From the NCBI RefSeq assembly GCF_003185915.1, contig NZ_QHLZ01000007.1:1-64000 (forward strand): a stretch of DNA of 64,000 bases. The letters run 5' to 3'. The notes beneath the pieces are model-generated. The model made no database searches. It saw only the letters and a list, made by a program, of their open reading frames with translations, and was not told the origin of the DNA. Made by a program: the position numbers and the translations under genes. This stretch comes from Arthrobacter psychrochitiniphilus. Lineage in GTDB: Bacteria; Actinomycetota; Actinomycetes; Actinomycetales; Micrococcaceae. Shown piece after piece: positions 29,358-38,566 of this stretch (positions are counted from its first letter, which is position 1; every line of letters starts with the position of its first letter).

Positions 29358-29363
29358 TCACAC

Positions 29364-30242
29364 ATGACACAAACGAACAGTGAACTGGTCCGCCCAGGAG
29401 TGAGTGGCGGACTGGCAGATGTGGTGCGGGCACGGTTCCTGCTCAAGCTCTTAGTGCGCAAGGAACTCAAGGTCCGCTACCGCGGCTCTGTGCTGGGTCT
29501 GTTGTGGTCCTACGTCAAACCCGGTGTCCAGTTCATTGTGTTTTACGTGGCGTTGGGTATTTTTCTGGGTCTGGAGCAAAGCCCCACCAACAGGGGTGGC
29601 CTGCCGAACTACGCCATTTACCTGTTTTCGGGAATCATCCTCATCAACTTCTTTACTGAAGCGCTTGGCAATGCCTCACGGTCAATCGTGGGCAATGGTG
29701 GACTGATCAAGAAGATCTATCTGCCCCGCCAGTTGTTTCCTGTGGCTTCGGTATGGGTTTCAGCAGTGCACTTCTTCCCTCAGCTGATGATCCTGCTAGT
29801 AGCCTGCTTCTTCTCAGGCTGGAATCCCAACCTGATTCAGTTGTTGGCTGCCGTGGCGGGTTTTCTGATCGTTGCTTTGTTGGCCACTGGACTGGGCTTG
29901 CTGTTTGGTGCAGCCAATGTGTATTTCCGAGACTCCGAAAACTTCGTGGATATGCTCTTGATGATTGCCACTTGGGCTTCCCCCGTTATGTATGCCTGGA
30001 CCATGGTGCAGGCCAAAGTGGGGGATTTCTGGTTCACGGTTTACCAGATGAACCCCATCACCATCGCGGTGGAGACCTTTCACTACGCTTTCTGGCTTCC
30101 GACCACGGATGGGGCCCAAGCCATCCCGCCGCACCTTCTCTCCCTCTGGATCCCTGTGGGTGTGCTGATCTCCGCAGCGATCCTCTTGTGGGGACAGCTG
30201 ACCTTCCGCCGGCTTGAAGGCCGCTTCGCGCAGGAGCTTTAG
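29364..30242 (+). CDS. wzm: Polysaccharide ABC transporter permease
   Basis: The 292-residue ABC-2 type permease has six hydrophobic segments and the family start KELKVRYRGSVLGLLWSYVK before the first. With the ATPase gene next to it, it matches the Wzm/RfbD pair that exports completed lipid-linked polysaccharides, and the galactan exporter pair of mycobacteria. The gene order glf, glfT2, wzm, wzt supports export of a galactofuran. The ATPase starts one base after the stop. Confidence 0.9.
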   Translation: MTQTNSELVRPGVSGGLADVVRARFLLKLLVRKELKVRYRGSVLGLLWSYVKPGVQFIVFYVALGIFLGLEQSPTNRGGLPNYAIYLFSGIILINFFTEALGNASRSIVGNGGLIKKIYLPRQLFPVASVWVSAVHFFPQLMILLVACFFSGWNPNLIQLLAAVAGFLIVALLATGLGLLFGAANVYFRDSENFVDMLLMIATWASPVMYAWTMVQAKVGDFWFTVYQMNPITIAVETFHYAFWLPTTDGAQAIPPHLLSLWIPVGVLISAAILLWGQLTFRRLEGRFAQEL

Positions 30243-30243
30243 A

Positions 30244-30972
30244 ATGACTATTGCCATTGAAGTAAAAAGCATTGACAAACAGTTTGTGCTGCGCAGATCA
30301 CGATCAATCAAAGAGGTTTTTGTTTGGTTGATCAAAGGCCGCAAGGGTGAGCTCTCTGAGAAGTTTCATGCGCTGAAAGGCGTGGACCTGGAAGTGCAGC
30401 AGGGCGAGACTGTTGCCTTGCTCGGATTTAATGGATCCGGGAAGTCAACTTTGCTCAAGCACATATCCGGGGTCATGATTCCGGATAGCGGAACCGTGCG
30501 TACCCGCGGACGCGTTGCTGGCCTGATCGAAGTGGGAGCAGGCTTCCACCACGATCTCTCTGGACGCGACAATGTCTACCTCAACGGCGCTATTTTGGGC
30601 ATGACTGAGGAACAAATCAATGAGCGGTTCCAATCGATTGTTGATTTTGCGGAGATCGGCCAGTTCATTGACACCGAAGTAAAGTTCTATTCCTCTGGCA
30701 TGTACCTGCGGTTGGCGTTCTCCGTTGCGGTGCATACCGACCCGGAGGTCTTCCTTGTGGACGAAATCCTTGCTGTGGGTGATGAACCTTTCCAGAAGAA
30801 GTGCATCGCTAAGATTCAGGAACTGGCCTCAGATGGCAAGACTCTTGTTGTGGTCAGCCATGACCTGGACCTTGTCTCCCGGATCTGTGACAGGGGAGTG
30901 TTGTTGGATCACGGTGAAGTACGTTTTGACGGCCCCATCCATGAAGCTGTTGCGAAAATGCGCGGGCAGTGA
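30244..30972 (+). CDS. wzt: Polysaccharide ABC transporter ATPase
   Basis: The 242-residue ATPase has Walker A near residue 60 (GFNGSGKSTL), the signature YSSGMYLRLAFSVAVH near 148 and Walker B VFLVDEILAVGDE near 169, as in the RfbE/TagH/Wzt group. It lacks the C-terminal carbohydrate-binding extension of the longer Wzt proteins, so export probably does not depend on a terminal sugar modification. ATG at 30244 is used, with AGGAG just before the permease stop; the frame opens at 30214 but without support. The stop overlaps the acyltransferase start. Confidence 0.92.
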   Translation: MTIAIEVKSIDKQFVLRRSRSIKEVFVWLIKGRKGELSEKFHALKGVDLEVQQGETVALLGFNGSGKSTLLKHISGVMIPDSGTVRTRGRVAGLIEVGAGFHHDLSGRDNVYLNGAILGMTEEQINERFQSIVDFAEIGQFIDTEVKFYSSGMYLRLAFSVAVHTDPEVFLVDEILAVGDEPFQKKCIAKIQELASDGKTLVVVSHDLDLVSRICDRGVLLDHGEVRFDGPIHEAVAKMRGQ

Positions 30973-33080
30973 GCCACAGCCCCGTCTATGAAACGGTAGC
31001 TGCAACAGCTCACACGCTGAAGCGCCCCAGGCGACGGCCTGCTGTTTTCCGTGCGGACATTCAGGCTCTAAGGGCCGTGGCTGTGGGGCTCGTTGTCTTG
31101 AACCATTTGTGGGCCAATCGAATGCCCGGTGGGTTCATCGGCGTTGATGTTTTTTTTGTTATTTCTGGATTCCTTATCACCACCCACTTGGTGAAGGAAG
31201 TCACTGCCACGTCCAAAATTGACTTGGCTCGTTTCTATTCACGGCGAATTAAGCGGCTGCTGCCAGCAGCCTTCGTTGTTCTGGCTGTCAGTTCCTTGGC
31301 CGTGTACCTTTGGCTACCATATGCGCAATGGGGGCCAACGGCTAGAGAAACGCTCATGAGTGTGCTTTACGTTGAGAATTGGTCATTGGCGGCCCAGTCT
31401 ATTGACTATTCCGCGTTAAACAATGAAGCGACGATTGCCCAACATTACTGGTCTCTTTCAGTTGAGGAACAGTTCTACTTCATCTGGCCAATCCTCCTTT
31501 TCGGGATCTACTTCCTGGGTAAAAAACTGGGGAAACCTATCCTGGCGCTTGTTTTGGGCACAGGCTTGATCGCGCTTGGAAGCCTGCTATTTTCCATCTA
31601 CTTTACCGCCTCAAATCTAAGCCCGGCCTACTTCGTCACGCCGGTGCGGGTGTGGGAATTTGCCGCCGGCGGGTTGTTGGCACTGCTAGGAAGCCGGGTA
31701 GCTCTCAGAAGCTCTTCAGCTCGCGTAGTCGCTGCTTGCGGCTGGTTAGCAATATTCAGTGCGGCCTTAATCTTCAGCCCAGCTACCCAATTCCCGGGCT
31801 GGGCTGCCTTACTGCCAGTCCTAGGTACCGTAGCTGTCATAGCTGCAGGCATGAACCAGACCAACGCTCCACTTGGTTTGCTGGTTGGATGGAAACCAGT
31901 GCAGTTGACTGGCGATATTTCTTACTCGATCTATTTGTGGCACTGGCCACTGGTGGTGATTGCCCCGTTCGCGTTGTCGACTGCGCTAAATTCCTGGCAG
32001 AAAATCGCTATTCTATTGGTTTGCTTCCCTGTGGCATGGCTGAGCAAGCACTTCATTGAAGATAAGGGAAAATCTTGGCGCATTTTGGGCAACAGGCCCC
32101 GTGCCACCTTTGCCGCCATGGGGATAGGCATTCTAGCTGTTGCATTGATCGCTGGGGGGCTCAGCCTGGGATCCACGCTAAAGCAGCAGCAGTCTTTAGA
32201 GGTATCACAGCAGCTAATCCAAAAGCCTTGTGCAGGGCCTGCAGCACTTCCTGTTTCCGAACAGTGCGGCGATCCGTTTGGACCAGCAGCAGAGACAGTC
32301 ATGGGTGATTCCAACAAGTACTATGCCTCGGCGCCCGGATGCGCCGTTGACCCTGGACGTAAGCGCCCGGGTGTAGATGTTGTGGGGTTGTGTGATTATT
32401 CGGAAGGTAATAAAGACGCAGAGGCTGTTTGGCTGACTGGAGATTCCCACGCAGAACAGTGGAAATTGGCGGTTATACAGCTAGCTAAGGTAAATAAGTG
32501 GAGACTAAGTTATGCCATGTTGGGCGGTTGCCCGATGGCTGACGTACATTTCAAGGGCTACAGAGGAAAAGCTGACAAAAAGGCAAGCGAAGCCTGCATG
32601 TCTGGCTCCCAATCGATTGCAAAAATAATTGAGGAGGAACAACCTAGCAAGGTTTTCTACTCCATATTTGCCAGAGAACAGCAGCTTGACGATGGATCCC
32701 AGCGTAGCCAAGAAGAACAATACGTCACGGGATTGCCTAAGTTTTGGCTGCGGTGGGCAAGTGCAGGTAGCACAGTCTTTGTCCTTGCGGATCCTCCGTT
32801 GAACGGATCGGTTAGGGACCGCAACTGTGTAACCTCGAATCCTCAGGATCCGCTACGGTGCGCGGTTGATAGAGAAGTTGCCCAACCGGCTGACCCGCTC
32901 GTAGCCGCAGCTAAGTCACTAGACTCCTCACGAATAAAACTAGTGGATTTAACTGAACATTTCTGTGATCAGCAACTGTGCTACGCAGTTGTCGGGGGAG
33001 TTCCCGTCTATTACGATGCCGATCATCTAAACGGCGAATTCTCGACCCTCATGGCTCCGTTGATAGCGCGCCACCTATAA
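30969..33080 (+). CDS. Membrane O-acyltransferase with SGNH domain, first paralogue
   Basis: The 703-residue protein has an acyltransferase-3 membrane domain (about 20-400, ten or so helices, with RADIQALRAVAVGLVVLNH, GVDVFFVISGFLIT and SLSVEEQFYFIWP) and a C-terminal SGNH hydrolase-like domain with GDSHAEQW near 487 and DADHLN near 682. This is the OatA/OafB layout: acyl groups are carried across the membrane and moved to a sugar outside. Its GTG overlaps the wzt stop, so it probably acetylates the exported galactofuran. Base composition drops toward AT in its second half. Confidence 0.88.
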   Translation: MSHSPVYETVAATAHTLKRPRRRPAVFRADIQALRAVAVGLVVLNHLWANRMPGGFIGVDVFFVISGFLITTHLVKEVTATSKIDLARFYSRRIKRLLPAAFVVLAVSSLAVYLWLPYAQWGPTARETLMSVLYVENWSLAAQSIDYSALNNEATIAQHYWSLSVEEQFYFIWPILLFGIYFLGKKLGKPILALVLGTGLIALGSLLFSIYFTASNLSPAYFVTPVRVWEFAAGGLLALLGSRVALRSSSARVVAACGWLAIFSAALIFSPATQFPGWAALLPVLGTVAVIAAGMNQTNAPLGLLVGWKPVQLTGDISYSIYLWHWPLVVIAPFALSTALNSWQKIAILLVCFPVAWLSKHFIEDKGKSWRILGNRPRATFAAMGIGILAVALIAGGLSLGSTLKQQQSLEVSQQLIQKPCAGPAALPVSEQCGDPFGPAAETVMGDSNKYYASAPGCAVDPGRKRPGVDVVGLCDYSEGNKDAEAVWLTGDSHAEQWKLAVIQLAKVNKWRLSYAMLGGCPMADVHFKGYRGKADKKASEACMSGSQSIAKIIEEEQPSKVFYSIFAREQQLDDGSQRSQEEQYVTGLPKFWLRWASAGSTVFVLADPPLNGSVRDRNCVTSNPQDPLRCAVDREVAQPADPLVAAAKSLDSSRIKLVDLTEHFCDQQLCYAVVGGVPVYYDADHLNGEFSTLMAPLIARHL

Positions 33081-33331
33081 TTTATTTTGCTTCCTCAGTA
33101 ATCTGGGATTATCACCATTTACGGTTATCTCCCACTAGCTTTTTGCTGACGTAGATCAGTGATGACAGAACCATCCCTGGAGTAATGCCACCGTTTTGTT
33201 GGGGGTGCTGATCGCGCCGCCGGTTTCACGAGAAGAGCACAGCAGTCCCATCTAGAGAGATTGCACACCATCTAGCAGAAACAAGCGGTGCCACCTACCC
33301 GGACACTAAAGCCGTATCTGGCACGTTAAAT

Positions 33332-33354
33332 GGCTCTCCGTGGTTCGTGGTGAA
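33332..33354 (+). repeat. Left terminal inverted repeat of the insertion sequence
   Basis: Begins GGCTCTCCGTGGTTCG and continues to GGTGAA. It matches the right end in 22 of 23 positions. Confidence 0.95.
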
Positions 33355-33380
33355 ATCTGGTTTCGTGTCCTTGAACGAAG

Positions 33381-34748
33381 GTGACTCGTAGCCCTGTTGT
33401 GATGGATGTTCTGACGCATTCATCGATGACAGGACTACGAGCCTTGAACGAGCTTACTTTGCCGCACCCTGATGCTGCCACCACGATCTTCAACCTCAAG
33501 GATTACCGGGTTCTTGAGACTCAGATCCTTGATTATGGGCAACGCCGCGTTCATGTTGAAAGTACCGTCGAGTCAGGCTGCCCCGGGTGCGGGGTGATCG
33601 GTACTCGGTGCCATTCCAGACGCTGGCAGCGAGTCCGGGACATCCCCGTCGCTGGCCCGGTCGAGGTACTCTGGCGTAAGCGCCGCTACTTTTGTGATGA
33701 GTCAGTGTGCGAGCGAAAGACCTTTTCTGAGGCCACTGCCCAGGTTCCAGCCAGGGCTCGCTCTACCCGCCGGCTCCATGGCGCACTCGTTGATGCGGTG
33801 GTCTCTTCCGGGCGGGCAGCGACAGAAACAGCCATCGCCCATGGTGTCTCGTGGTGGCTGGTGCAAAAAGCCTTGAACATGGCGGCAACGAAGCTTCCTG
33901 ACGTTGATCTCCTACGACCGCGGATGCTCGGTATCGATGAACACCGCTTCAGATCTGTCCGCTTCTTCAAAAACACCGAAACTAATACTTGGCAACGCAT
34001 AGAGCCGTGGATGACAACGATCGTTGACCTGGATACTGGCCAAATCCTTGGTGTTGTTGACGGCCGAGACCACACAGGAGTCGGTGCGTGGCTGATCAAA
34101 CGACCCTTGGACTGGCGCCTCGGGGTGCAGGTCGTTGCCATCGATCCCTCAGCAGCGTTCAGGAAAGCGTTGAGGATGTGGCTGCCCCGCACCGCCGTTT
34201 CCGTTGATCACTTCCACCTCATCCAGCTAACGAATCAGGCGCTGACGGAGGTACGCCAACAACTTTCCCACAAGGTGCGTGGGCGTCGTGGCCGGGCCGT
34301 TGATCCGGCCTGGGCACACCGGATGCTGCTCCTGCGAGCCGCTGATTCACTTTCGGAAGCAGCCAAGGCAAGGCTGGGGAAAGTCTTCGCAACCGACGAT
34401 CCAACCGGCAAACTCAAGGCGGCTTGGGACGTGAAAGAACAAGTGCGAACACTGCTGCGCACCGGCTCGTTGGAAGACGCCGAACTAGCCAAGGCAGACC
34501 TTGAAAGACTTGTGAAGGAATCCAATCAACCTGAGACGACCAGGCTGTGGCGGACTATTTGCCGGTGGTGGAAAGAGATCGAAGTTCTCATCGTCACCGG
34601 CGCCACCACAGGGAAAGTAGAGGCCAACAACACCAGCATCAAACACATCAAAAGGACCGGCCGCGGCTTCGTCAATAGCACCAACTACACAACACGCATT
34701 ATGCTCAGAAGCGCCGCCAGAACAGCGGTGAACTTTCCATTGCAATAA
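33381..34748 (+). CDS. ISL3-family transposase
   Basis: The 455-residue protein has an N-terminal zinc-finger-like domain (CPGCG, then C...C...C up to YFCDESVCERKTF), a helix-turn-helix (about 120-165) and a DDE catalytic domain: LGIDEHRFRSV near residue 185, AIDPSAAFRKAL near 257, and EANNTSIKHIKRTGRGF near the C-terminus for the acidic triad. It cuts and pastes the element. The frame opens on a GTG at 33381; the ATG at 33402 is an alternative. No frameshift or stop is seen, so it should be active. Confidence 0.93.
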   Translation: MTRSPVVMDVLTHSSMTGLRALNELTLPHPDAATTIFNLKDYRVLETQILDYGQRRVHVESTVESGCPGCGVIGTRCHSRRWQRVRDIPVAGPVEVLWRKRRYFCDESVCERKTFSEATAQVPARARSTRRLHGALVDAVVSSGRAATETAIAHGVSWWLVQKALNMAATKLPDVDLLRPRMLGIDEHRFRSVRFFKNTETNTWQRIEPWMTTIVDLDTGQILGVVDGRDHTGVGAWLIKRPLDWRLGVQVVAIDPSAAFRKALRMWLPRTAVSVDHFHLIQLTNQALTEVRQQLSHKVRGRRGRAVDPAWAHRMLLLRAADSLSEAAKARLGKVFATDDPTGKLKAAWDVKEQVRTLLRTGSLEDAELAKADLERLVKESNQPETTRLWRTICRWWKEIEVLIVTGATTGKVEANNTSIKHIKRTGRGFVNSTNYTTRIMLRSAARTAVNFPLQ

Positions 34749-34754
34749 GGGAAT

Positions 34755-34777
34755 TCACCACGAACCGCGGAGAGCCC
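34755..34777 (-). repeat. Right terminal inverted repeat of the insertion sequence
   Basis: On the minus strand it begins GGCTCTCCGCGGTTCG and continues to GGTGAA. The target duplication CGTTAAAT follows at 34778-34785. Confidence 0.95.
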
Positions 34778-34910
34778 GTTAAATCGGCTCGTAACCGGAC
34801 TATGCCGCCAACAAAACAGCGCATGATCTCCGGGGAGGTTCATACCGTCATCTCAGATACAGGGCCTAAATGGAGACCTAACGAATCGGATCCGGGCCAC
34901 TCGGCCGTCC

Positions 34911-36911
34911 CTAACAGGAGGTGAGTTCGTAAAGTTTTGCCGTACCTTGTCTGTCAACCAGGACAACTCGTGGTGATCCGCCTATATTGACGAATCCCGG
35001 ATATAGCAAGGAACCCTCGTAGAAACCGAGGTAGCTTGGACCGAAATCCAAAATGTACCGAACATTTAGTGAGGCAGCCTGTTCGCAAGTGACAGATCCA
35101 GGCAGGGCATAGGCTAGATTGGTCGCCATATCGGCAATGTGGCTGCCCGGTCCTGACGACTGCAAACTGTATTGCGTCACTTTGCGTCCGGAAACGGCAT
35201 AAGCCAAGGCGCTGCCATTGAACGGATTTACGGCAATGACTGCATCTGCAGGGACGGTTTCAGGCAGCCTTTCCATGAGGATTAGTTCATCATTTGAGAC
35301 CCATGGATCTGCGTTTGCCCGCAATTCAGATGAAACCGGTGGAGTCAATGAGATTGGCAGGCTGGCGCTGCTTGGTTGCACGGCCGTGAGAACCAATGCA
35401 CCTATGACCAAGCTCCCGGCGACGGCTTGGATCGTTGTGGTTTCCATCCTGTCGAAGCCAAAAGTGGGAATCCGCCGCAATCCTTCCGGAGCCGTGGCCA
35501 CTCGTCGAGCGATGATTTCGGCAATGCCGGTAATGCCGGTTGATGCCAATACCAACATGAAGACCGGCACAAGCGCTGCCAATCGGGGGGTATCTTCGTA
35601 CCAGATACCCACCAATACATTTCGAAGAGGACCACTCGGAGTTGAGGCAGCCACCACGTAGAGACCAGCGGACAGCGCGAAGGCTCCAATCATCCAGTAC
35701 CCCTTTCGGCGTATGGCAATGAAAACAATTCCGGATAGAGCCAACACAGAGACAGGCCAGTTGAGACTGTTACTTGTCAGGCCGCCGGTGGCTACGTTCA
35801 TGAGCGCTTCCAACACGGTTTCGCCGGGTTGCCATTGATCGTAGGAGAGCACCAAGAGACTCCAGAGCACACAATATGAGATCACGACCGGAACTGCGAG
35901 CGCGAGTCCTTGTAGCGGAACTGCAAACCGTGGCTTTTCCCGGTAAAAGCGTCGAAGATGCCGGACCCCAGCACCGATAAGCATCGGTACGGAAAATACC
36001 ATCAATGCCGCAAATCCATTGGGTTGTGATGTGAACAATGCGGCACTGCCGATCATCATCATCATGACCAGAGCATAGGGGCTCATAATCTTCTGGTGAA
36101 GAAGCCGAAATATGCCTGCCAGAGCTATGACCACTAGCGGTAAAAGGCAATACGAGAGCAGATTTGGAAGCAGCGGACCACGCTGGATAGTTTGAAAAGG
36201 GAATACCCAGAATGTCGCAGAAAGAATTCCAGCCCCAACGAGAGTGATGGCTCTACTTCCAAGAAGGCTGCGTACAAGGGCAATGCAGGCAAATGGCCAA
36301 ATTACGGAACTGACCACTAGTGTTAAGACGTTCTCAGCGACGAACACGTTGACATGACATAGCTGCACAATCAGCGCGGCTATGGAGTGCCACGCCGAGG
36401 GGTATACGGCCCAGACAGCATCCGCGTTAATCATTTGCCCAAGAGTCAACGACGAGGCGTTGCCGGTCTGCAGGATGTATTGGATTGCATTGAGATGGAA
36501 GGCACTGTCATAGGCTTGGATAAAGCTCTCCGGCGTCCCGACATCACAAATGTACCACTGGCCGATGAGCAAAAGAGGCACAAGCAAAGCCAACAGATAG
36601 ACAAGGAAGTCTCGCAGCCTGAGCCGTTGTGACAGCGGCTTGGAGACCAGATGCGAAGGAAGTTGGGATCGAATCACCCAAACCAGTGCTGATGCCGCCG
36701 CAGTTAGAGCCGCCAAAAGCCAGATATTCCAAGGAAGGTTTAAGAGCCCTCCGACTATGCCAGCAGCACCAATAAGTCCGGTGGAAGCAACAGGAGCCAT
36801 GGCTGAGAGGGCAATGTGACGTAAGCCAAGGGCCCAGCAGAGAAGTAAACCGGGCAATAGTAGTAATGCGAGAGCAACGAAGATGGAGGGCAGTGTCTGC
36901 CACCAGTTCAT
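34911..36911 (-). CDS. DUF6541-family polytopic membrane protein, first paralogue
   Basis: The 666-residue protein has about 14 hydrophobic segments over residues 1-510 and a C-terminal extracytoplasmic domain of about 150 residues. The loop YDSAFHLNAIQYILQTG, followed by YPSAWHSIAAL, is shared with the paralogue at 52974-54977 and resembles the acidic first loop and histidines of GT-C glycosyltransferases; that likeness is inference. DUF6541 members sit in actinobacterial glycan clusters and have no proven function; a lipid-linked glycosyltransferase or polymerase fits. It is divergent from the uronic-acid operon, sharing a 320-base upstream region. Confidence 0.75.
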   Translation of the reverse strand: MNWWQTLPSIFVALALLLLPGLLLCWALGLRHIALSAMAPVASTGLIGAAGIVGGLLNLPWNIWLLAALTAAASALVWVIRSQLPSHLVSKPLSQRLRLRDFLVYLLALLVPLLLIGQWYICDVGTPESFIQAYDSAFHLNAIQYILQTGNASSLTLGQMINADAVWAVYPSAWHSIAALIVQLCHVNVFVAENVLTLVVSSVIWPFACIALVRSLLGSRAITLVGAGILSATFWVFPFQTIQRGPLLPNLLSYCLLPLVVIALAGIFRLLHQKIMSPYALVMMMMIGSAALFTSQPNGFAALMVFSVPMLIGAGVRHLRRFYREKPRFAVPLQGLALAVPVVISYCVLWSLLVLSYDQWQPGETVLEALMNVATGGLTSNSLNWPVSVLALSGIVFIAIRRKGYWMIGAFALSAGLYVVAASTPSGPLRNVLVGIWYEDTPRLAALVPVFMLVLASTGITGIAEIIARRVATAPEGLRRIPTFGFDRMETTTIQAVAGSLVIGALVLTAVQPSSASLPISLTPPVSSELRANADPWVSNDELILMERLPETVPADAVIAVNPFNGSALAYAVSGRKVTQYSLQSSGPGSHIADMATNLAYALPGSVTCEQAASLNVRYILDFGPSYLGFYEGSLLYPGFVNIGGSPRVVLVDRQGTAKLYELTSC

Positions 36912-37232
36912 AAGAAAGTCTCGCTCCGTACTAGGCCAAAGGTTCAGAATACCTACTCGATGGCCGTTACTTGCCTAAGTTAGCGTGTGATCTTGCTCCC
37001 TCCCGTCTAATATTTGGATAGTTGCTGGTACAAAGTGACATATTTCGGGGCTGCTGGTGGCACCGTGGGCTTGTGAGATGAGTTTGGGAGTGGGTAAAGT
37101 CTGCGGTTCGGTTGGCGGTCTTGATCACAAATGAAAGTGCCGAACAACAAATCCCTATAATCTAGTACTTAAGCCCTGACTTCGACTGTCCAGCTCGAGG
37201 TCATCATTGCTCGAAAGAAAAGGCTCCTAAAA
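36912..37232. promoter_or_regulatory. Divergent promoter region before the uronic-acid operon
   Basis: About 320 bases, AT-richer than the neighbours, with no gene. TATAAT at 37156-37161, about 70 bases before the dehydrogenase start, is a perfect -10 hexamer for the operon to the right, but no -35 box lies at a proper distance. The opposite promoter for the DUF6541 gene should lie here too. Confidence 0.4.
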
Positions 37233-38522
37233 GTGAAGATTGCTGTCATTGCACTCGGCAAGATCGGCCTGCCCCTGGCTGTCCAGTTCGCCTCCAAGGG
37301 ACATGACGTTGTTGGTGTGGACGTCAACCAGACAGTCGTAGACCTGGTCAACGCAGGCACCGAGCCGTTCCCGGGTGAAGCGCACCTGCAGGAACTGCTC
37401 TCTGAACTGGTACCTGCCGGTAAGCTGCGCGCTACAACGGACTATGCCGACGCTGTACCCGGAGCCGACGCAGTGGTGCTTGTTGTGCCGCTGTTCGTTG
37501 ACAAAGATGCCAACCCGGACTTCGGCTGGATGGATACCGCAACTGCAGAGCTGGCCCGCCACCTCACTCCGGATACTTTGGTCGCCTACGAGACCACCCT
37601 CCCCGTAGGAACCACACGTTCACGTTGGAAGCCGGCTCTGGAAGCAGGCTCCGGCTTGGTTGAAGGAAAGGACTTCCACCTGGTGTTCTCACCTGAACGA
37701 GTCCTCACCGGCCGCGTCTTTGAGGATCTGCGCAAATACCCCAAGCTGATTGGTGGCCTTTCTGAAGCGGGTGCTGCCAAGGCCGTGGAATTCTACGAGT
37801 CTGTTTTGGACTTTGATGAGCGCCCCGATCTGAACCGCGCCAACGGCGTCTGGGACTTGGGCTCCGCAGAAGCGTCAGAGTTGGCCAAGCTTGCCGAGAC
37901 CACCTACCGCGACGTAAACATTGGTCTGGCCAACCAGTTTGCTCGTTTCGCTGCAAAGACCGGCATTGACATCTACCAGGTCATTGCTGCTTCAAACTCA
38001 CAGCCTTTTAGTCACATCCACCAGCCTGGAATCGCCGTCGGTGGACACTGCATCCCCGTTTACCCGCGCCTGTATCTGTGGAACGATCCGGAAGCCACTG
38101 TTGTGCGCGCTGCCCGGGCCGCAAACGCTGATATGCCGGACTACACCATTGGGTTGCTTGAAGGCGCCTACGGAGACCTGACGGGGGCACGTGTCGTCGT
38201 TCTTGGTGCTGCCTACCGGGGGGGAGTGAAGGAGACTGCATTCTCCGGAGTGTTCGACGCCGTTGAAGCCATCAACCGTCGCGGCGGCACCGCACTGGTT
38301 CATGACCCCATGTACACGGATGCTGAGCTGGAGAAACTTGGCTTCGTTGCCTACCACCTAGGTGATGCCGTAGACGCTGCCGTAGTTCAGGCAGATCACG
38401 CTGAATACCGGGAGTTGACGCCGTCTGATCTGCCAGGTGTCAAGGCCTTCATTGACGGTCGGCGTGTGAGCTCGGCTGAGAAGTGGGCCGGCGTTATTTA
38501 CCGCGTCATCGGCAAGGCCTAA
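37233..38522 (+). CDS. wbpA: UDP-sugar 6-dehydrogenase, probably UDP-GlcNAc (WbpA type)
   Basis: The 429-residue protein has the NAD-binding start MKIAVIALGKIGLPLAVQFA, the middle UDP-glucose dehydrogenase domain, and the catalytic cysteine in VGGHCIPVYPRL near residue 270. The VGGHCIPV form is typical of enzymes oxidising UDP-N-acetylhexosamines rather than UDP-glucose. With the three genes behind it, the likely reaction is UDP-GlcNAc to UDP-GlcNAcA with two NAD. It starts with GTG and leads an operon of closely spaced glycan genes. Confidence 0.88.
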   Translation: MKIAVIALGKIGLPLAVQFASKGHDVVGVDVNQTVVDLVNAGTEPFPGEAHLQELLSELVPAGKLRATTDYADAVPGADAVVLVVPLFVDKDANPDFGWMDTATAELARHLTPDTLVAYETTLPVGTTRSRWKPALEAGSGLVEGKDFHLVFSPERVLTGRVFEDLRKYPKLIGGLSEAGAAKAVEFYESVLDFDERPDLNRANGVWDLGSAEASELAKLAETTYRDVNIGLANQFARFAAKTGIDIYQVIAASNSQPFSHIHQPGIAVGGHCIPVYPRLYLWNDPEATVVRAARAANADMPDYTIGLLEGAYGDLTGARVVVLGAAYRGGVKETAFSGVFDAVEAINRRGGTALVHDPMYTDAELEKLGFVAYHLGDAVDAAVVQADHAEYRELTPSDLPGVKAFIDGRRVSSAEKWAGVIYRVIGKA

Positions 38523-38566
38523 GAGTCTTCCTCTACCCACTTTGACGGCATGTCAGGAGAAAATAC

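Larger units (their letters stand above)
33332..34777 (+). mobile_element. Complete ISL3-family insertion sequence
   Basis: The element is 1446 bp. Its ends carry 23-bp inverted repeats with one mismatch, and an 8-bp direct repeat CGTTAAAT flanks it at 33324-33331 and 34778-34785, the target duplication length usual for ISL3. One full transposase gene fills it. Intact ends, a perfect target duplication and an undamaged gene indicate recent insertion. It sits between the acyltransferase and a DUF6541 gene and interrupts no recognised gene. Confidence 0.95.
33212..34827 (+). pseudogene. Possible small HTH-like reading frame split by the insertion sequence
   Basis: If the insertion sequence and one target copy are removed, a frame runs from 33212-33331 into 34786-34827 (about 54 codons, ending TGA). 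It includes VPSREIAHHLAETSG and TKAVSGTLNRLV, which look like the helix-turn-helix part of a winged-helix protein. There is no start codon or ribosome-binding site, and an open stretch this short can arise by chance. The remaining bases from 33081 hold no other gene. Confidence 0.2.
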
